From Barnesiella sp. An55 (lineage in GTDB: Bacteria > Bacteroidota > Bacteroidia > Bacteroidales > Barnesiellaceae), in assembly GCF_002161555.1 (NCBI RefSeq), contig NZ_NFHZ01000003.1:167674-231673 (forward strand): DNA of 64,000 bases. The letters are read 5' to 3'. The notes under the pieces were generated by a model, which was not told the DNA's origin, searched no databases, and saw only the letters and a program-made list of their open reading frames with translations. Within the stretch, counting starts at the first letter, position 1; every line of letters starts with the position of its first letter. Positions 55,237-64,000 of this stretch are shown piece by piece. A program made the position numbers and the translations under genes.

Positions 55237-55578
55237 ATGACAACGAAGATAGAAAGAAGACTCAAAATCAAAACCCGCATACGCGGCAAAGTTTCCGGTA
55301 CGGCCGAGCGTCCCCGTATGACGGTGTTTAGAAGCAATAAGCAAATATATGTGCAATTGGTCGATGACCTCACCGGCAGAACTCTTGCCGCCGCCTCCTC
55401 CAGAGGAATGGAAGCCGCTCCCAAAAAAGAGATGGCAGCCAAAGTAGGTGAAGCAATCGCCAAGAAAGCACAGGAAGCCGGAATTACCACGGTTGTATTT
55501 GACCGCAACGGTTACCTGTATCATGGGAGAGTAAAAGAATTAGCTGATGCTGCCCGCAATGGTGGCCTTAAATTTTAA
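55237..55578 (+). CDS. rplR: 50S ribosomal protein L18 (uL18)
   Basis: A 113-residue 5S rRNA binder. The [25 protein letters not shown] core (here [20 protein letters not shown]) and the [19 protein letters not shown] end are characteristic. Confidence 0.96.
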   Translation: MTTKIERRLKIKTRIRGKVSGTAERPRMTVFRSNKQIYVQLVDDLTGRTLAAASSRGMEAAPKKEMAAKVGEAIAKKAQEAGITTVVFDRNGYLYHGRVKELADAARNGGLKF

Positions 55579-55583
55579 TCGTC

Positions 55584-56102
55584 ATGACAGGAAAAATAAA
55601 TAGAGTAAAATCAACAAACGACATCGAGTTGAAAGACCGTCTGGTTGCCATCAACCGTGTAACGAAAGTAACCAAAGGTGGTCGTACGTTCAGCTTTTCG
55701 GCAATTGTTGTAGTAGGCAACGAAGCCGGTATCGTAGGCTGGGGCCTGGGAAAAGCGAGCGAAGTAACCACCGCTATCGCCAAAGGCGTGGAAGCCGCCA
55801 AGAAGAACCTGGTAAAAGTACCGGTGCTTAAAGGCACAATTCCCCACGATCAGTTGGCCAAATTCGGCGGTGCCCTCGTGTATATCAAACCTGCTTCTCC
55901 GGGTACCGGAGTAAAGGCCGGTGGTGCCATGCGTGCCGTTCTCGAGAGCGTAGGTATCACCGACGTGCTCGCCAAATCGAAAGGTTCGTCCAACCCCCAC
56001 AACCTGGTGAAAGCCACGATTGCTGCTTTGTGCGAACTGAGAGATGCGGCTACCGTCGCCAAAAACAGAGGCATCTCTGTAGAAAAAGTCTTTAAAGGTT
56101 AA
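55584..56102 (+). CDS. rpsE: 30S ribosomal protein S5 (uS5)
   Basis: A 172-residue body protein that affects decoding accuracy and mRNA unwinding. The [20 protein letters not shown] double-stranded-RNA-like domain and the [20 protein letters not shown] segment are present. Confidence 0.97.
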   Translation: MTGKINRVKSTNDIELKDRLVAINRVTKVTKGGRTFSFSAIVVVGNEAGIVGWGLGKASEVTTAIAKGVEAAKKNLVKVPVLKGTIPHDQLAKFGGALVYIKPASPGTGVKAGGAMRAVLESVGITDVLAKSKGSSNPHNLVKATIAALCELRDAATVAKNRGISVEKVFKG

Positions 56103-56117
56103 TACGGAGGACAAGCA

Positions 56118-56294
56118 ATGGAAAAGATAAAAATCAAACAAGTAAAGAGCCGCATCAATTGCCCTGCTGTACAAAAGAAGACACTTGATGCACTGGGCCT
56201 GAGAAAACTCAACCATGTCGTAGAACACGACGCTACCCCCCAAATCCTGGGCATGGTAGAGAAGGTAAAACACCTGGTGAAAGTAGTTGAGTAA
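56118..56294 (+). CDS. rpmD: 50S ribosomal protein L30 (uL30)
   Basis: A 58-residue protein found by reading the gap between S5 and L15. MEKIKIKQVKSRINCPAVQK, the central LDALGLRKLNHVVEH and the GMVEKVKHLVKVVE end match L30. GGAGG (56106-56110) lies 7 bases before the ATG, a good Shine-Dalgarno that supports this start. Confidence 0.95.
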   Translation: MEKIKIKQVKSRINCPAVQKKTLDALGLRKLNHVVEHDATPQILGMVEKVKHLVKVVE

Positions 56295-56325
56295 TTTTAT
56301 CCATCGATTAAAAAAAGTAACAAAT

Positions 56326-56772
56326 ATGGACTTGAGTAATTTAAAACCCGCCGAAGGGTCAACCAAAACAAGAAAGAGAATCGGTCGCGGACCGGGTTCG
56401 GGTTTGGGTGGAACTTCTACCAGAGGTCATAAAGGAGCAAAGTCGCGTTCGGGTTACAAACGCAAAATCGGTTTCGAGGGTGGTCAGATGCCTCTCCAAC
56501 GCCGTGTTCCTAAATTTGGCTTCAAGAATATCAACCGTGTAGAGTACAAAGGCATCAACCTCGAGGCTTTGCAAGCTCTGGCCGATAGCCAGAAATTGGA
56601 GAAAATCGACATTGAAACACTTGTGGCTGCCGGGTATATCTCTTCAAATCAGTTAGTGAAAATTCTTGGTAAAGGTGCTCTTACGGCCAAATTGGAGGTA
56701 TCTGCTCACGCATTCTCCAAAACTGCCGAAGCTGCCATCGTTGCCGCAGGTGGAACAGTAGTCAAACTCTAA
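56326..56772 (+). CDS. rplO: 50S ribosomal protein L15 (uL15)
   Basis: A 148-residue assembly protein. The start MDLSNLKPAEGSTKTRKRIG, the GRGPGSGLGGTSTRGHKGAKSR basic stretch and the late globular domain are typical. The ATG at 56326 was chosen; an in-frame ATG at 56287 would overlap the end of L30 and add 13 atypical residues. Confidence 0.96.
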   Translation: MDLSNLKPAEGSTKTRKRIGRGPGSGLGGTSTRGHKGAKSRSGYKRKIGFEGGQMPLQRRVPKFGFKNINRVEYKGINLEALQALADSQKLEKIDIETLVAAGYISSNQLVKILGKGALTAKLEVSAHAFSKTAEAAIVAAGGTVVKL

Positions 56773-56776
56773 TACA

Positions 56777-58096
56777 ATGAGAGCAATAGAAACTATAAAA
56801 AACATTTGGAAAATCGAAGACCTCCGCAAGCGTATCATCACCACCATTCTGTTGGTGCTGGTATATCGCGTGGGGTCATACGTCGTGCTTCCGGGTATCG
56901 ATCCTGCCAATCTGGACGCCTTGCGCAACCAGACGAGCAAGGGTCTGATGCAGTTGCTCGATATGTTTTCGGGAGGTGCATTCTCCAACGCCTCGATTTT
57001 TGCATTGGGAATCATGCCTTATATCACCGCCTCGATTGTGATACAATTGTTGGGTATGGTGATGCCCTCGTTCCAGAAGCTGCAACGCGAAGGCGAGAGC
57101 GGTCGTACGAAACTTAACCAATACACCCGCTATTTGACCGTTATCATTCTGCTCATGCAAGGTCCTGCCTACCTGGTGAACCTGCGCGTGCAAATGGGGC
57201 CAGTATTTCCTTCCGGTTGGTTGTTTATAGTTTCTTCTACAATCGTGCTTGCTGCCGGCAGTATGTTTATCATGTGGCTGGGCGAACGTATCACCGACAA
57301 AGGTATCGGTAACGGTATCTCGTTTATCATCCTGGTCGGTATCATCGCTCGTTTGCCGCTGGCTTTCGCCGCCGAGTTTACCAGCCGTCTGGCTTCGAAA
57401 CAAGGTGGTTTGGTGATGTTCCTGATCGAGATTGTCTTCCTGCTGGCCGTTATCGCCGCAGCAATTCTGCTCGTACAAGGCACCCGGAAAGTCCCCGTAC
57501 AATATGCCAAGCGTATTGTAGGTAACAAACAGTATGGCGGCGCTCGCCAGTATATCCCCTTGAAGGTAAACACGGCCGGTGTAATGCCTATCATCTTTGC
57601 ACAGGCCATCATGTTTATCCCCATCACCATTGCCGGGTTCAGCGTTACCAACGCAAGCTCGTTCTGGCAATCGTTCATGTCGATGACGGGATTCTGGTAC
57701 AACTTTGTGTTCGCATTCCTTATCATAGTATTTACCTACTTCTATACGGCAATCACCGTGCAACCCACGCAAATGGCCGAGGATATGAAACGCAACAACG
57801 GTTTTATCCCCGGTGTGAAACCCGGTAAGAAGACGGCCGACTATCTCGACTCGATCATGTCGAGAATCACCTTGCCCGGATCTATTTTCCTGGCTATCGT
57901 GGCCATCCTGCCGGCCTTTGCCCAGATTTGCGGTGTAAGCGCCGAGTTCGCTCAGTTCTTTGGCGGAACCTCGCTGCTCATCTTGGTAGGTGTAGTACTG
58001 GATACTTTGCAACAGATTGAAAGCCATTTAATGATGCGTCACTACGACGGTCTGATGAAATCGGGCAGAATAAAAGGTCGTAGCGGGGCTTATTAA
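56777..58096 (+). CDS. secY: Preprotein translocase subunit SecY
   Basis: A 439-residue inner-membrane channel, the core of SecYEG through which exported proteins pass and membrane proteins are inserted. Ten hydrophobic helices are visible. The first (DLRKRIITTILLVLVYRVGSYV), the plug region with LDMFSGGAFSNASIFALG, and the loop with LNQYTRYLTVIILLMQG are well conserved. It follows L15 by 4 bases. Confidence 0.97.
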   Translation: MRAIETIKNIWKIEDLRKRIITTILLVLVYRVGSYVVLPGIDPANLDALRNQTSKGLMQLLDMFSGGAFSNASIFALGIMPYITASIVIQLLGMVMPSFQKLQREGESGRTKLNQYTRYLTVIILLMQGPAYLVNLRVQMGPVFPSGWLFIVSSTIVLAAGSMFIMWLGERITDKGIGNGISFIILVGIIARLPLAFAAEFTSRLASKQGGLVMFLIEIVFLLAVIAAAILLVQGTRKVPVQYAKRIVGNKQYGGARQYIPLKVNTAGVMPIIFAQAIMFIPITIAGFSVTNASSFWQSFMSMTGFWYNFVFAFLIIVFTYFYTAITVQPTQMAEDMKRNNGFIPGVKPGKKTADYLDSIMSRITLPGSIFLAIVAILPAFAQICGVSAEFAQFFGGTSLLILVGVVLDTLQQIESHLMMRHYDGLMKSGRIKGRSGAY

Positions 58097-58113
58097 AACA
58101 AGGAGTATAGATA

Positions 58114-58896
58114 ATGATTTATCTTAAAACAGACGAAGAGATAGAGTTGATGCGGGAGAGTAATCTCTTGGTGGGCATGACGCTGGGCGAAATGGCCAAG
58201 TGGGTAGCTCCGGGGATTACCACCCTCAAACTCGACAAGATAGCCGAAGAGTTTATCCGGGACCACGGGGCCGAACCCGGTTTCCTGGGATATGCCGGCT
58301 ATCCCAACTCTCTTTGCATCTCGGTCAACGAGGTGATTGTACACGGCATTCCCAACAGCTATGCCCTGCGCGAAGGCGATATCGTATCGATCGACTGCGG
58401 TGTAGTGAAAAACGGCTTCAATGGCGATTCGGCCTATACCTTCTGTGTAGGAGAGGTCGCTCCCGAAGTGAAACAGCTGCTCAAGACCACCAAAGAGTCG
58501 CTCTATCTGGGCATTGAACATGCTGTCGAAGGGAAACGCATAGGCGATATTGGCCATGCCATTCAAACCTATTGCGAGGCTCGTGGTTATTCTGTAGTAC
58601 GGGAATTGTGCGGACACGGCGTAGGGAAGAACCTTCACGAAGAGCCCAATGTCCCCAATTATGGCCGCCCGGGAACGGGTCCGCTGCTGAAAAACGGGAT
58701 GTGTATTGCCATCGAGCCCATGATCAACCTGGGCGCACGCAATATCGTCATCGAGCGCGACGGATGGACCACCCGCACGAGAGATCGTAAACCGTCTGCG
58801 CACTTCGAGCACACGGTTGCCATTAAGGGAGGGAAAGCCGATATACTTTCCTCATTTGAGTACATAGAGCAAGTTTTAGGAGACAAATCAATTTAA
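58114..58896 (+). CDS. map: Methionine aminopeptidase, type I
   Basis: A 260-residue pita-bread-fold metallopeptidase removing the initiator Met from nascent proteins. Metal and active-site segments are SIDCGVVKNGFNGDSAYTF, GHGVGKNLHEEPNVPNYG and the C-terminal MCIAIEPMI with HFEHTVAI. AAGGAG at 58100-58105, 8 bases before the ATG, is a good Shine-Dalgarno. Confidence 0.96.
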   Translation: MIYLKTDEEIELMRESNLLVGMTLGEMAKWVAPGITTLKLDKIAEEFIRDHGAEPGFLGYAGYPNSLCISVNEVIVHGIPNSYALREGDIVSIDCGVVKNGFNGDSAYTFCVGEVAPEVKQLLKTTKESLYLGIEHAVEGKRIGDIGHAIQTYCEARGYSVVRELCGHGVGKNLHEEPNVPNYGRPGTGPLLKNGMCIAIEPMINLGARNIVIERDGWTTRTRDRKPSAHFEHTVAIKGGKADILSSFEYIEQVLGDKSI

Positions 58897-58905
58897 CTAT
58901 AATTT

Positions 58906-59124
58906 ATGGCGAAGCAAGCTGCAATAGAACAAGATGGTGTAATCGTGGAGGCATTGTCGAATGCCATGTTCCGCGTAGAGTTGGAAAACGGGCATGAGAT
59001 AACCGCCCATATTTCGGGAAAGATGCGTATGCATTTCATCAAGATCCTTCCCGGCGATAAAGTGCGCATCGAAATGTCACCCTACGATTTGACCAAAGGA
59101 AGAATTGCTTTTAGATATAAATAA
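58906..59124 (+). CDS. infA: Translation initiation factor IF-1
   Basis: A 72-residue OB-fold initiation factor binding the 30S A site. [39 protein letters not shown] and the end [12 protein letters not shown] are diagnostic. Confidence 0.97.
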   Translation: MAKQAAIEQDGVIVEALSNAMFRVELENGHEITAHISGKMRMHFIKILPGDKVRIEMSPYDLTKGRIAFRYK

Positions 59125-59135
59125 AAAACGACAAT

Positions 59136-59252
59136 ATGAAAGTAAGAGCATCATTGAAAAAACGTACGCCCGATAGCAAGATCGTGAGAAGACACGGCCG
59201 TTTGTACGTAATTAACAAGAAAAATCCTAAGTATAAACAACGTCAAGGATAA
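59136..59252 (+). CDS. rpmJ: 50S ribosomal protein L36 (bL36), cysteine-free form
   Basis: A 38-residue protein, too short for many gene callers. [20 protein letters not shown], the [17 protein letters not shown] end and the position between infA and rpsM identify it. The cysteines and histidine that bind zinc in the classical form are missing: CRDCK reads TPDSK. Confidence 0.95.
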   Translation: MKVRASLKKRTPDSKIVRRHGRLYVINKKNPKYKQRQG

Positions 59253-59290
59253 TTTTATTATTAATTTTGCAAATTAAAAGATTCTAATAT

Positions 59291-59671
59291 ATGGCAATAA
59301 GAATTGTTGGTGTAGACCTGCCGCAAAATAAAAGAGGAGAAATCGCCTTGACCTATATCTATGGTATCGGTCGTAGCGCGGCTAATTCCATTTTGAGTAA
59401 AGCCGGCATTGACAAAGACATCAAAGTGAAAGATTGGACCGACGACCAGTCGGCAAAAGTACGTGAAATCATCAGTACCGAGTATAAGGTGGAGGGTGAC
59501 CTTCGTACCGAAATACAGCTGAACATCAAACGTCTTATGGATATCGGTTGCTACCGTGGTATCCGTCACCGTATCGGTTTGCCTGTGAGAGGCCAGAGCA
59601 CCAAGAACAACGCTCGTACACGTAAAGGTAAAAAGAAAACCGTTGCAAATAAGAAAAAAGCTACTAAATAA
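59291..59671 (+). CDS. rpsM: 30S ribosomal protein S13 (uS13)
   Basis: A 126-residue head protein bridging to the 50S and contacting P-site t[39 protein letters not shown] and the [18 protein letters not shown] tail match the family. Confidence 0.97.
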   Translation: MAIRIVGVDLPQNKRGEIALTYIYGIGRSAANSILSKAGIDKDIKVKDWTDDQSAKVREIISTEYKVEGDLRTEIQLNIKRLMDIGCYRGIRHRIGLPVRGQSTKNNARTRKGKKKTVANKKKATK

Positions 59672-59680
59672 TAAGTAAGT

Positions 59681-60070
59681 ATGGCAAAAAAAACAGTCGC
59701 AGCAAAGAAGAGGATTGTAAAGGTTGATGCCGTTGGCCAGGCCCATATCCATTCTTCGTTCAACAACATCATTGTAACGCTTGCCAACAGCGAGGGTCAG
59801 GTGATCTCGTGGTCGTCGGCAGGTAAAATGGGCTTCAGAGGCTCTAAGAAAAATACTCCTTATGCCGCTCAAATGGCCGCACAAGATTGTGCAAAAGTGG
59901 CTTATGACCTGGGCTTGAGGAAAGTTAAAGCCTATGTAAAAGGCCCCGGAAACGGCCGTGAATCGGCTGTGAGAACTATTCATGGTGCCGGTATCGAGGT
60001 AACCGAGATTATCGACGTAACTCCGCTGCCGCACAATGGTTGTCGTCCTCCTAAGAGAAGAAGAGTTTAA
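59681..60070 (+). CDS. rpsK: 30S ribosomal protein S11 (uS11)
   Basis: A 129-residue platform protein near the E-site m[23 protein letters not shown], the GMKGFRG-like [18 protein letters not shown] and the end PPKRRRV are characteristic. It is separated from S4 by 120 bases. Confidence 0.97.
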   Translation: MAKKTVAAKKRIVKVDAVGQAHIHSSFNNIIVTLANSEGQVISWSSAGKMGFRGSKKNTPYAAQMAAQDCAKVAYDLGLRKVKAYVKGPGNGRESAVRTIHGAGIEVTEIIDVTPLPHNGCRPPKRRRV

Positions 60071-60096
60071 ATTTTCTTTATTTGTAAACAGAGAAT

Positions 60097-60165
60097 CCCG
60101 AACAGTGAATAAGATTGCATATTAATCCTCTCTGCAATCGCGGCTGCACTCTTCTCGGTTCGCAA
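60097..60165 (+). promoter_or_regulatory. Structured leader before rpsD
   Basis: A 7-bp stem GATTGCA (60113-60119)/TGCAATC (60133-60139) lies inside an outer CGAAC (60099-60103)/GTTCG (60158-60162) pairing. The 120-base gap is unusual in this operon and precedes S4, a known autoregulator in other bacteria. Confidence 0.4.
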
Positions 60166-60190
60166 TATTAATTATTAAAAAACTTTAGAA

Positions 60191-60799
60191 ATGGCAAGAT
60201 ATACCGGACCTAGAACCAAAATCGCTCGTAAATTTGGCGAAGCTATTTTTGGCCCCGATAAAGTTCTTACGAAGAAGAACTATCCCCCGGGACAACACGG
60301 CATCAACAAGAGAAGAAAAACTTCCGAGTATGGCGTTCAGCTTCGTGAAAAGCAAAAAGCCAAATACACTTACGGTGTATTGGAAAGACAATTTAGAAAC
60401 CTGTTTGAGAAAGCTTCGCGCACCAAAGGTGTGAAAGGTGAAGTGCTCCTTCAACTGCTCGAAGCCCGTCTCGACAATGTCGTATTCCGTTTGGGTATCG
60501 CTCCCACGCGTGCCGCAGCCCGTCAGCTCGTGCTGCACCGTCACATCGTTGTCGATGGCAAGGTGGTGAATATCCCGTCGTATTCGGTTAAACCCGGCCA
60601 GGTAGTTGGCGTTCGTGAGAAAGCCAAATCGCTCGAGGTAATAGCCGATGCACTTGCTGGATTCAATCACAGCAAATATCCTTGGTTAGAGTGGGACGAG
60701 AGCTTGAAGAGCGGTAAATTGTTGCATTTGCCCGAAAGAGCCGATATCCCTGAAAACATTAAAGAACAGTTGATCGTTGAGTTGTATTCTAAACAATAA
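60191..60799 (+). CDS. rpsD: 30S ribosomal protein S4 (uS4), cysteine-free form
   Basis: A 202-residue primary 16S rRNA binder of the body. The [15 protein letters not shown] start, [20 protein letters not shown] and the S4 domain [20 protein letters not shown] are intact. The zinc-binding cysteines of some S4 proteins are absent. In several bacteria S4 represses its own operon. Confidence 0.97.
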   Translation: MARYTGPRTKIARKFGEAIFGPDKVLTKKNYPPGQHGINKRRKTSEYGVQLREKQKAKYTYGVLERQFRNLFEKASRTKGVKGEVLLQLLEARLDNVVFRLGIAPTRAAARQLVLHRHIVVDGKVVNIPSYSVKPGQVVGVREKAKSLEVIADALAGFNHSKYPWLEWDESLKSGKLLHLPERADIPENIKEQLIVELYSKQ

Positions 60800-60807
60800 T
60801 TGATTCC

Positions 60808-61800
60808 ATGGCGATATTAGCATTTCAAAAACCCGATAAAGTATTAATGCTGGAGGCGGACAATTTTTTCGGTAAATTCGAATTCCGTCCGTTGGAGCCC
60901 GGCTACGGTGTTACCGTGGGTAACGCCCTGCGCCGTATCCTCCTCTCCTCGCTCGAAGGTTTTGCGATTACGTCGATTCGTATCGATGGCGTAAAGCATG
61001 AGTTTTCTACGATTCCCGGTGTTATCGAGGACGTGACAAACGTGATTCTGAACCTCAAGAAGGTACGTTTCAAACAAGTCGTTGAAGAAATCGAGAATGA
61101 AAAAGTAACCATTACTGTTTCGGGTACGGAAGTGTTCAAGGCAGGAGATATCGGTAAATCGCTTACCGGTTTCGAAGTGTTGAACCCCGACTTGGTTATT
61201 TGCCATTTGGATTCAAGCGCAAGTTTTCAAATAGATATCACCATCAACAAAGGCCGTGGCTACGTTCCCGCCGATGAGAACCGCAACCCCGCCGACGATG
61301 TGAATGTAATTCCTATCGATTCGATTTATACCCCGATTCGGAATGTGAAATATTCTGTTGAAAATTTCCGCGTAGAACAGAAAACGGACTACGAAAAACT
61401 GATTCTTGAGATTACAACCGATGGTTCCATTCACCCCAAAGAGGCGTTGAAAGAGGCCGCCAAAATCTTGATTTACCACTTCATGTTGTTCTCCGACGAG
61501 AAGATTACGCTCGAGACCAACGATGCCGATGGTAACGAAGAGTTCGACGAAGAAGTATTGCACATGCGCCAGTTGCTCAAAACCAAACTGGTCGATATGG
61601 ACTTGTCGGTACGCGCCCTCAACTGCTTGAAATCGGCCGATGTCGAGACCCTTGGCGAACTCGTGGTATTCAACAAAACCGATTTGTTGAAGTTCCGCAA
61701 CTTCGGTAAGAAATCGCTCACCGAGCTCGATGAGCTTTTGGCCAACCTGGGCCTTTCGTTTGGAATGGATATCTCGAAATATAAATTAGATAAAGAGTAA
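60808..61800 (+). CDS. rpoA: DNA-directed RNA polymerase subunit alpha
   Basis: A 330-residue RNA polymerase subunit. The N-terminal domain that dimerises and contacts beta and beta' contains [20 protein letters not shown], and the C-terminal helix-hairpin-helix domain that binds upstream DNA and activators contains [18 protein letters not shown]. Length is typical. Confidence 0.98.
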   Translation: MAILAFQKPDKVLMLEADNFFGKFEFRPLEPGYGVTVGNALRRILLSSLEGFAITSIRIDGVKHEFSTIPGVIEDVTNVILNLKKVRFKQVVEEIENEKVTITVSGTEVFKAGDIGKSLTGFEVLNPDLVICHLDSSASFQIDITINKGRGYVPADENRNPADDVNVIPIDSIYTPIRNVKYSVENFRVEQKTDYEKLILEITTDGSIHPKEALKEAAKILIYHFMLFSDEKITLETNDADGNEEFDEEVLHMRQLLKTKLVDMDLSVRALNCLKSADVETLGELVVFNKTDLLKFRNFGKKSLTELDELLANLGLSFGMDISKYKLDKE

Positions 61801-61804
61801 AACG

Positions 61805-62329
61805 ATGAGACATAATAAAAAATTCAACCACCTGGGTCGTACCAAAGCTCACCGCGACGCTATGTTGTCCAATATGGCTACATCTTTGATTCTGCACAAG
61901 AGAATCTTCACCACGTTGGCCAAAGCCAAAGCGCTGAGAATGTATGTTGAGCCCCTGATCAATCGCGCCAAAGAAGATACTACCGCTTCGCGTCGTGTAG
62001 TATTCCGCTATTTGCAGAGCAAAGAGGCCGTTACCGAATTGTTCAAAGAGATTTCGGTGAAAATCGCCGATCGTCCCGGAGGATACACCCGTATCTTGAA
62101 AACGGGCAACCGTCTGGGCGACAATGCAGCAACCTGCTTCATCGAACTCGTTGACTACAACGAGAACATGCTGAAGGAAAAAGCCGCTAAGAAAGCAACT
62201 CGTACCCGTCGTTCGAGAAAGAGCGCCGCTCCTGTTGCCGAAGCTGCTGCTCCTGCCGCCGAGGCTCCCGCTGCTGAAGCTCCTGCAACTCCCGAGGCTC
62301 CCGCTGCCGAAGAGAAAGCCGCAGAATAA
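61805..62329 (+). CDS. rplQ: 50S ribosomal protein L17 (bL17) with Ala/Pro/Glu-rich tail
   Basis: A 174-residue tunnel-exit protein. [20 protein letters not shown] through [20 protein letters not shown] is the conserved core (about 120 residues). The last 45 residues are a low-complexity Ala/Pro/Glu extension that is not part of the E. coli protein and would project from the ribosome. It is the last gene of the superoperon. Confidence 0.96.
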   Translation: MRHNKKFNHLGRTKAHRDAMLSNMATSLILHKRIFTTLAKAKALRMYVEPLINRAKEDTTASRRVVFRYLQSKEAVTELFKEISVKIADRPGGYTRILKTGNRLGDNAATCFIELVDYNENMLKEKAAKKATRTRRSRKSAAPVAEAAAPAAEAPAAEAPATPEAPAAEEKAAE

Positions 62330-62352
62330 TAGATTGATTTATTGCTATATAG

Positions 62353-62391
62353 TAAAAAGCTCTCTGAGTAATCAGAGGGCTTTTTATTTTT
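62353..62391 (+). terminator. Terminator of the ribosomal superoperon
   Basis: AAAAAGCTCTCTGA pairs with TCAGAGGGCTTTTT around GTAA, followed by a T-rich tract. Confidence 0.9.
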
Positions 62392-62486
62392 CCATACCGT
62401 TTGCACTCCTCTTGAATACAACTCACGGCTATTACCCTTCAAGGCAGGAGAGTCGCCTATGGACCGCTCAAGAGGAGGTAAGCTAT

Positions 62487-63871
<1,385 letters not shown>

Positions 63872-63882
63872 TTCCCCCCTCA

Positions 63883-63922
63883 TCGTCCCTGTCGCGAAGA
63901 AACGAGGCAGGGACGAAAATTT
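63883..63922 (+). terminator. Terminator after enolase
   Basis: TCGTCCCTG (63883-63891) pairs with CAGGGACGA (63908-63916), followed by AAAATTTT. The T-tract is short. Nothing recognisable lies from here to the window end. Confidence 0.65.
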
Positions 63923-64000
63923 TATAAAAAAATATTGGTGTATAATAGGGTGAAAATGGGGGAGTTGGAGAAAAAGTATGTTTTACAGCATAAAAAAGTA

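Overview
The window looks like a chromosomal segment of a Bacteroidales bacterium, probably a gut commensal near Barnesiella, Coprobacter or Parabacteroides; the genus cannot be fixed from sequence alone. The evidence is the protein families (DUF4292 and EnvC-type envelope genes, a GlmU-like nucleotidyltransferase, the paired TIGR03915/TIGR03916 genes, GH20 lipoproteins, an M6 protease with a type IX-like tail) and promoters of the Bacteroidetes form TTTG-N19-21-TAnnTTTG. The DNA is moderately GC-rich except for one clearly AT-rich gene near 36-37 kb.

Layout. 0-1.4 kb: two tandem rhomboid proteases (-). 1.6-1.9 kb: HU. 2-4.2 kb: cation/proton antiporter (-). 4.5-5.5 kb: asd. 5.6-10.8 kb: a minus-strand run of GH20 hexosaminidase, TPM-domain protein and dNTPase. 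10.9-18.8 kb: a plus-strand run of dut, TPR lipoprotein, DUF4292 lipoprotein, EnvC-like factor, FemAB/GNAT-like protein, Wzx-like flippase and a glycosyltransferase, facing a minus-strand GT2 and a GT10 fucosyltransferase. 20.9-27.5 kb: an AraC regulator divergent from a tripartite RND efflux operon whose pump gene is damaged. 27.6-29.7 kb: the TIGR03915/TIGR03916 pair. 30-37 kb: GT2, M20 deacylase, acyl-CoA synthetase, prfB (programmed +1 frameshift), argB and the AT-rich acyltransferase. 37-41.3 kb: M6 metalloprotease with an out-of-frame C-terminal segment, then a GlmU-like protein. 41.4-44.1 kb: a serine-less acyl-carrier-like protein, an asparagine-synthetase-like protein with altered active-site motifs, and rfbC.

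44.3-62.3 kb is the joined str-S10-spc-alpha ribosomal superoperon: rpsL, rpsG, fusA, rpsJ, rplC-D-W-B, rpsS, rplV, rpsC, rplP, rpmC, rpsQ, rplN-X-E, rpsN, rpsH, rplF-R, rpsE, rpmD, rplO, secY, map, infA, rpmJ, rpsM-K-D, rpoA, rplQ. There is no tuf after fusA. It ends in a strong terminator, followed by a small ORF overlapping the start of enolase.

Points most worth a second look: the AsnB-like/ACP-like pair, both of which have lost catalytic residues; the RND pump gene with an apparent loss of about 45 codons plus a one-base frameshift; the frameshifted tail of the M6 protease; the prfB promoter lying inside the upstream terminator; the 32-codon ORF overlapping eno; and possible regulatory hairpins in the ribosomal superoperon. 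No tRNA, rRNA, CRISPR array or insertion sequence was recognised.
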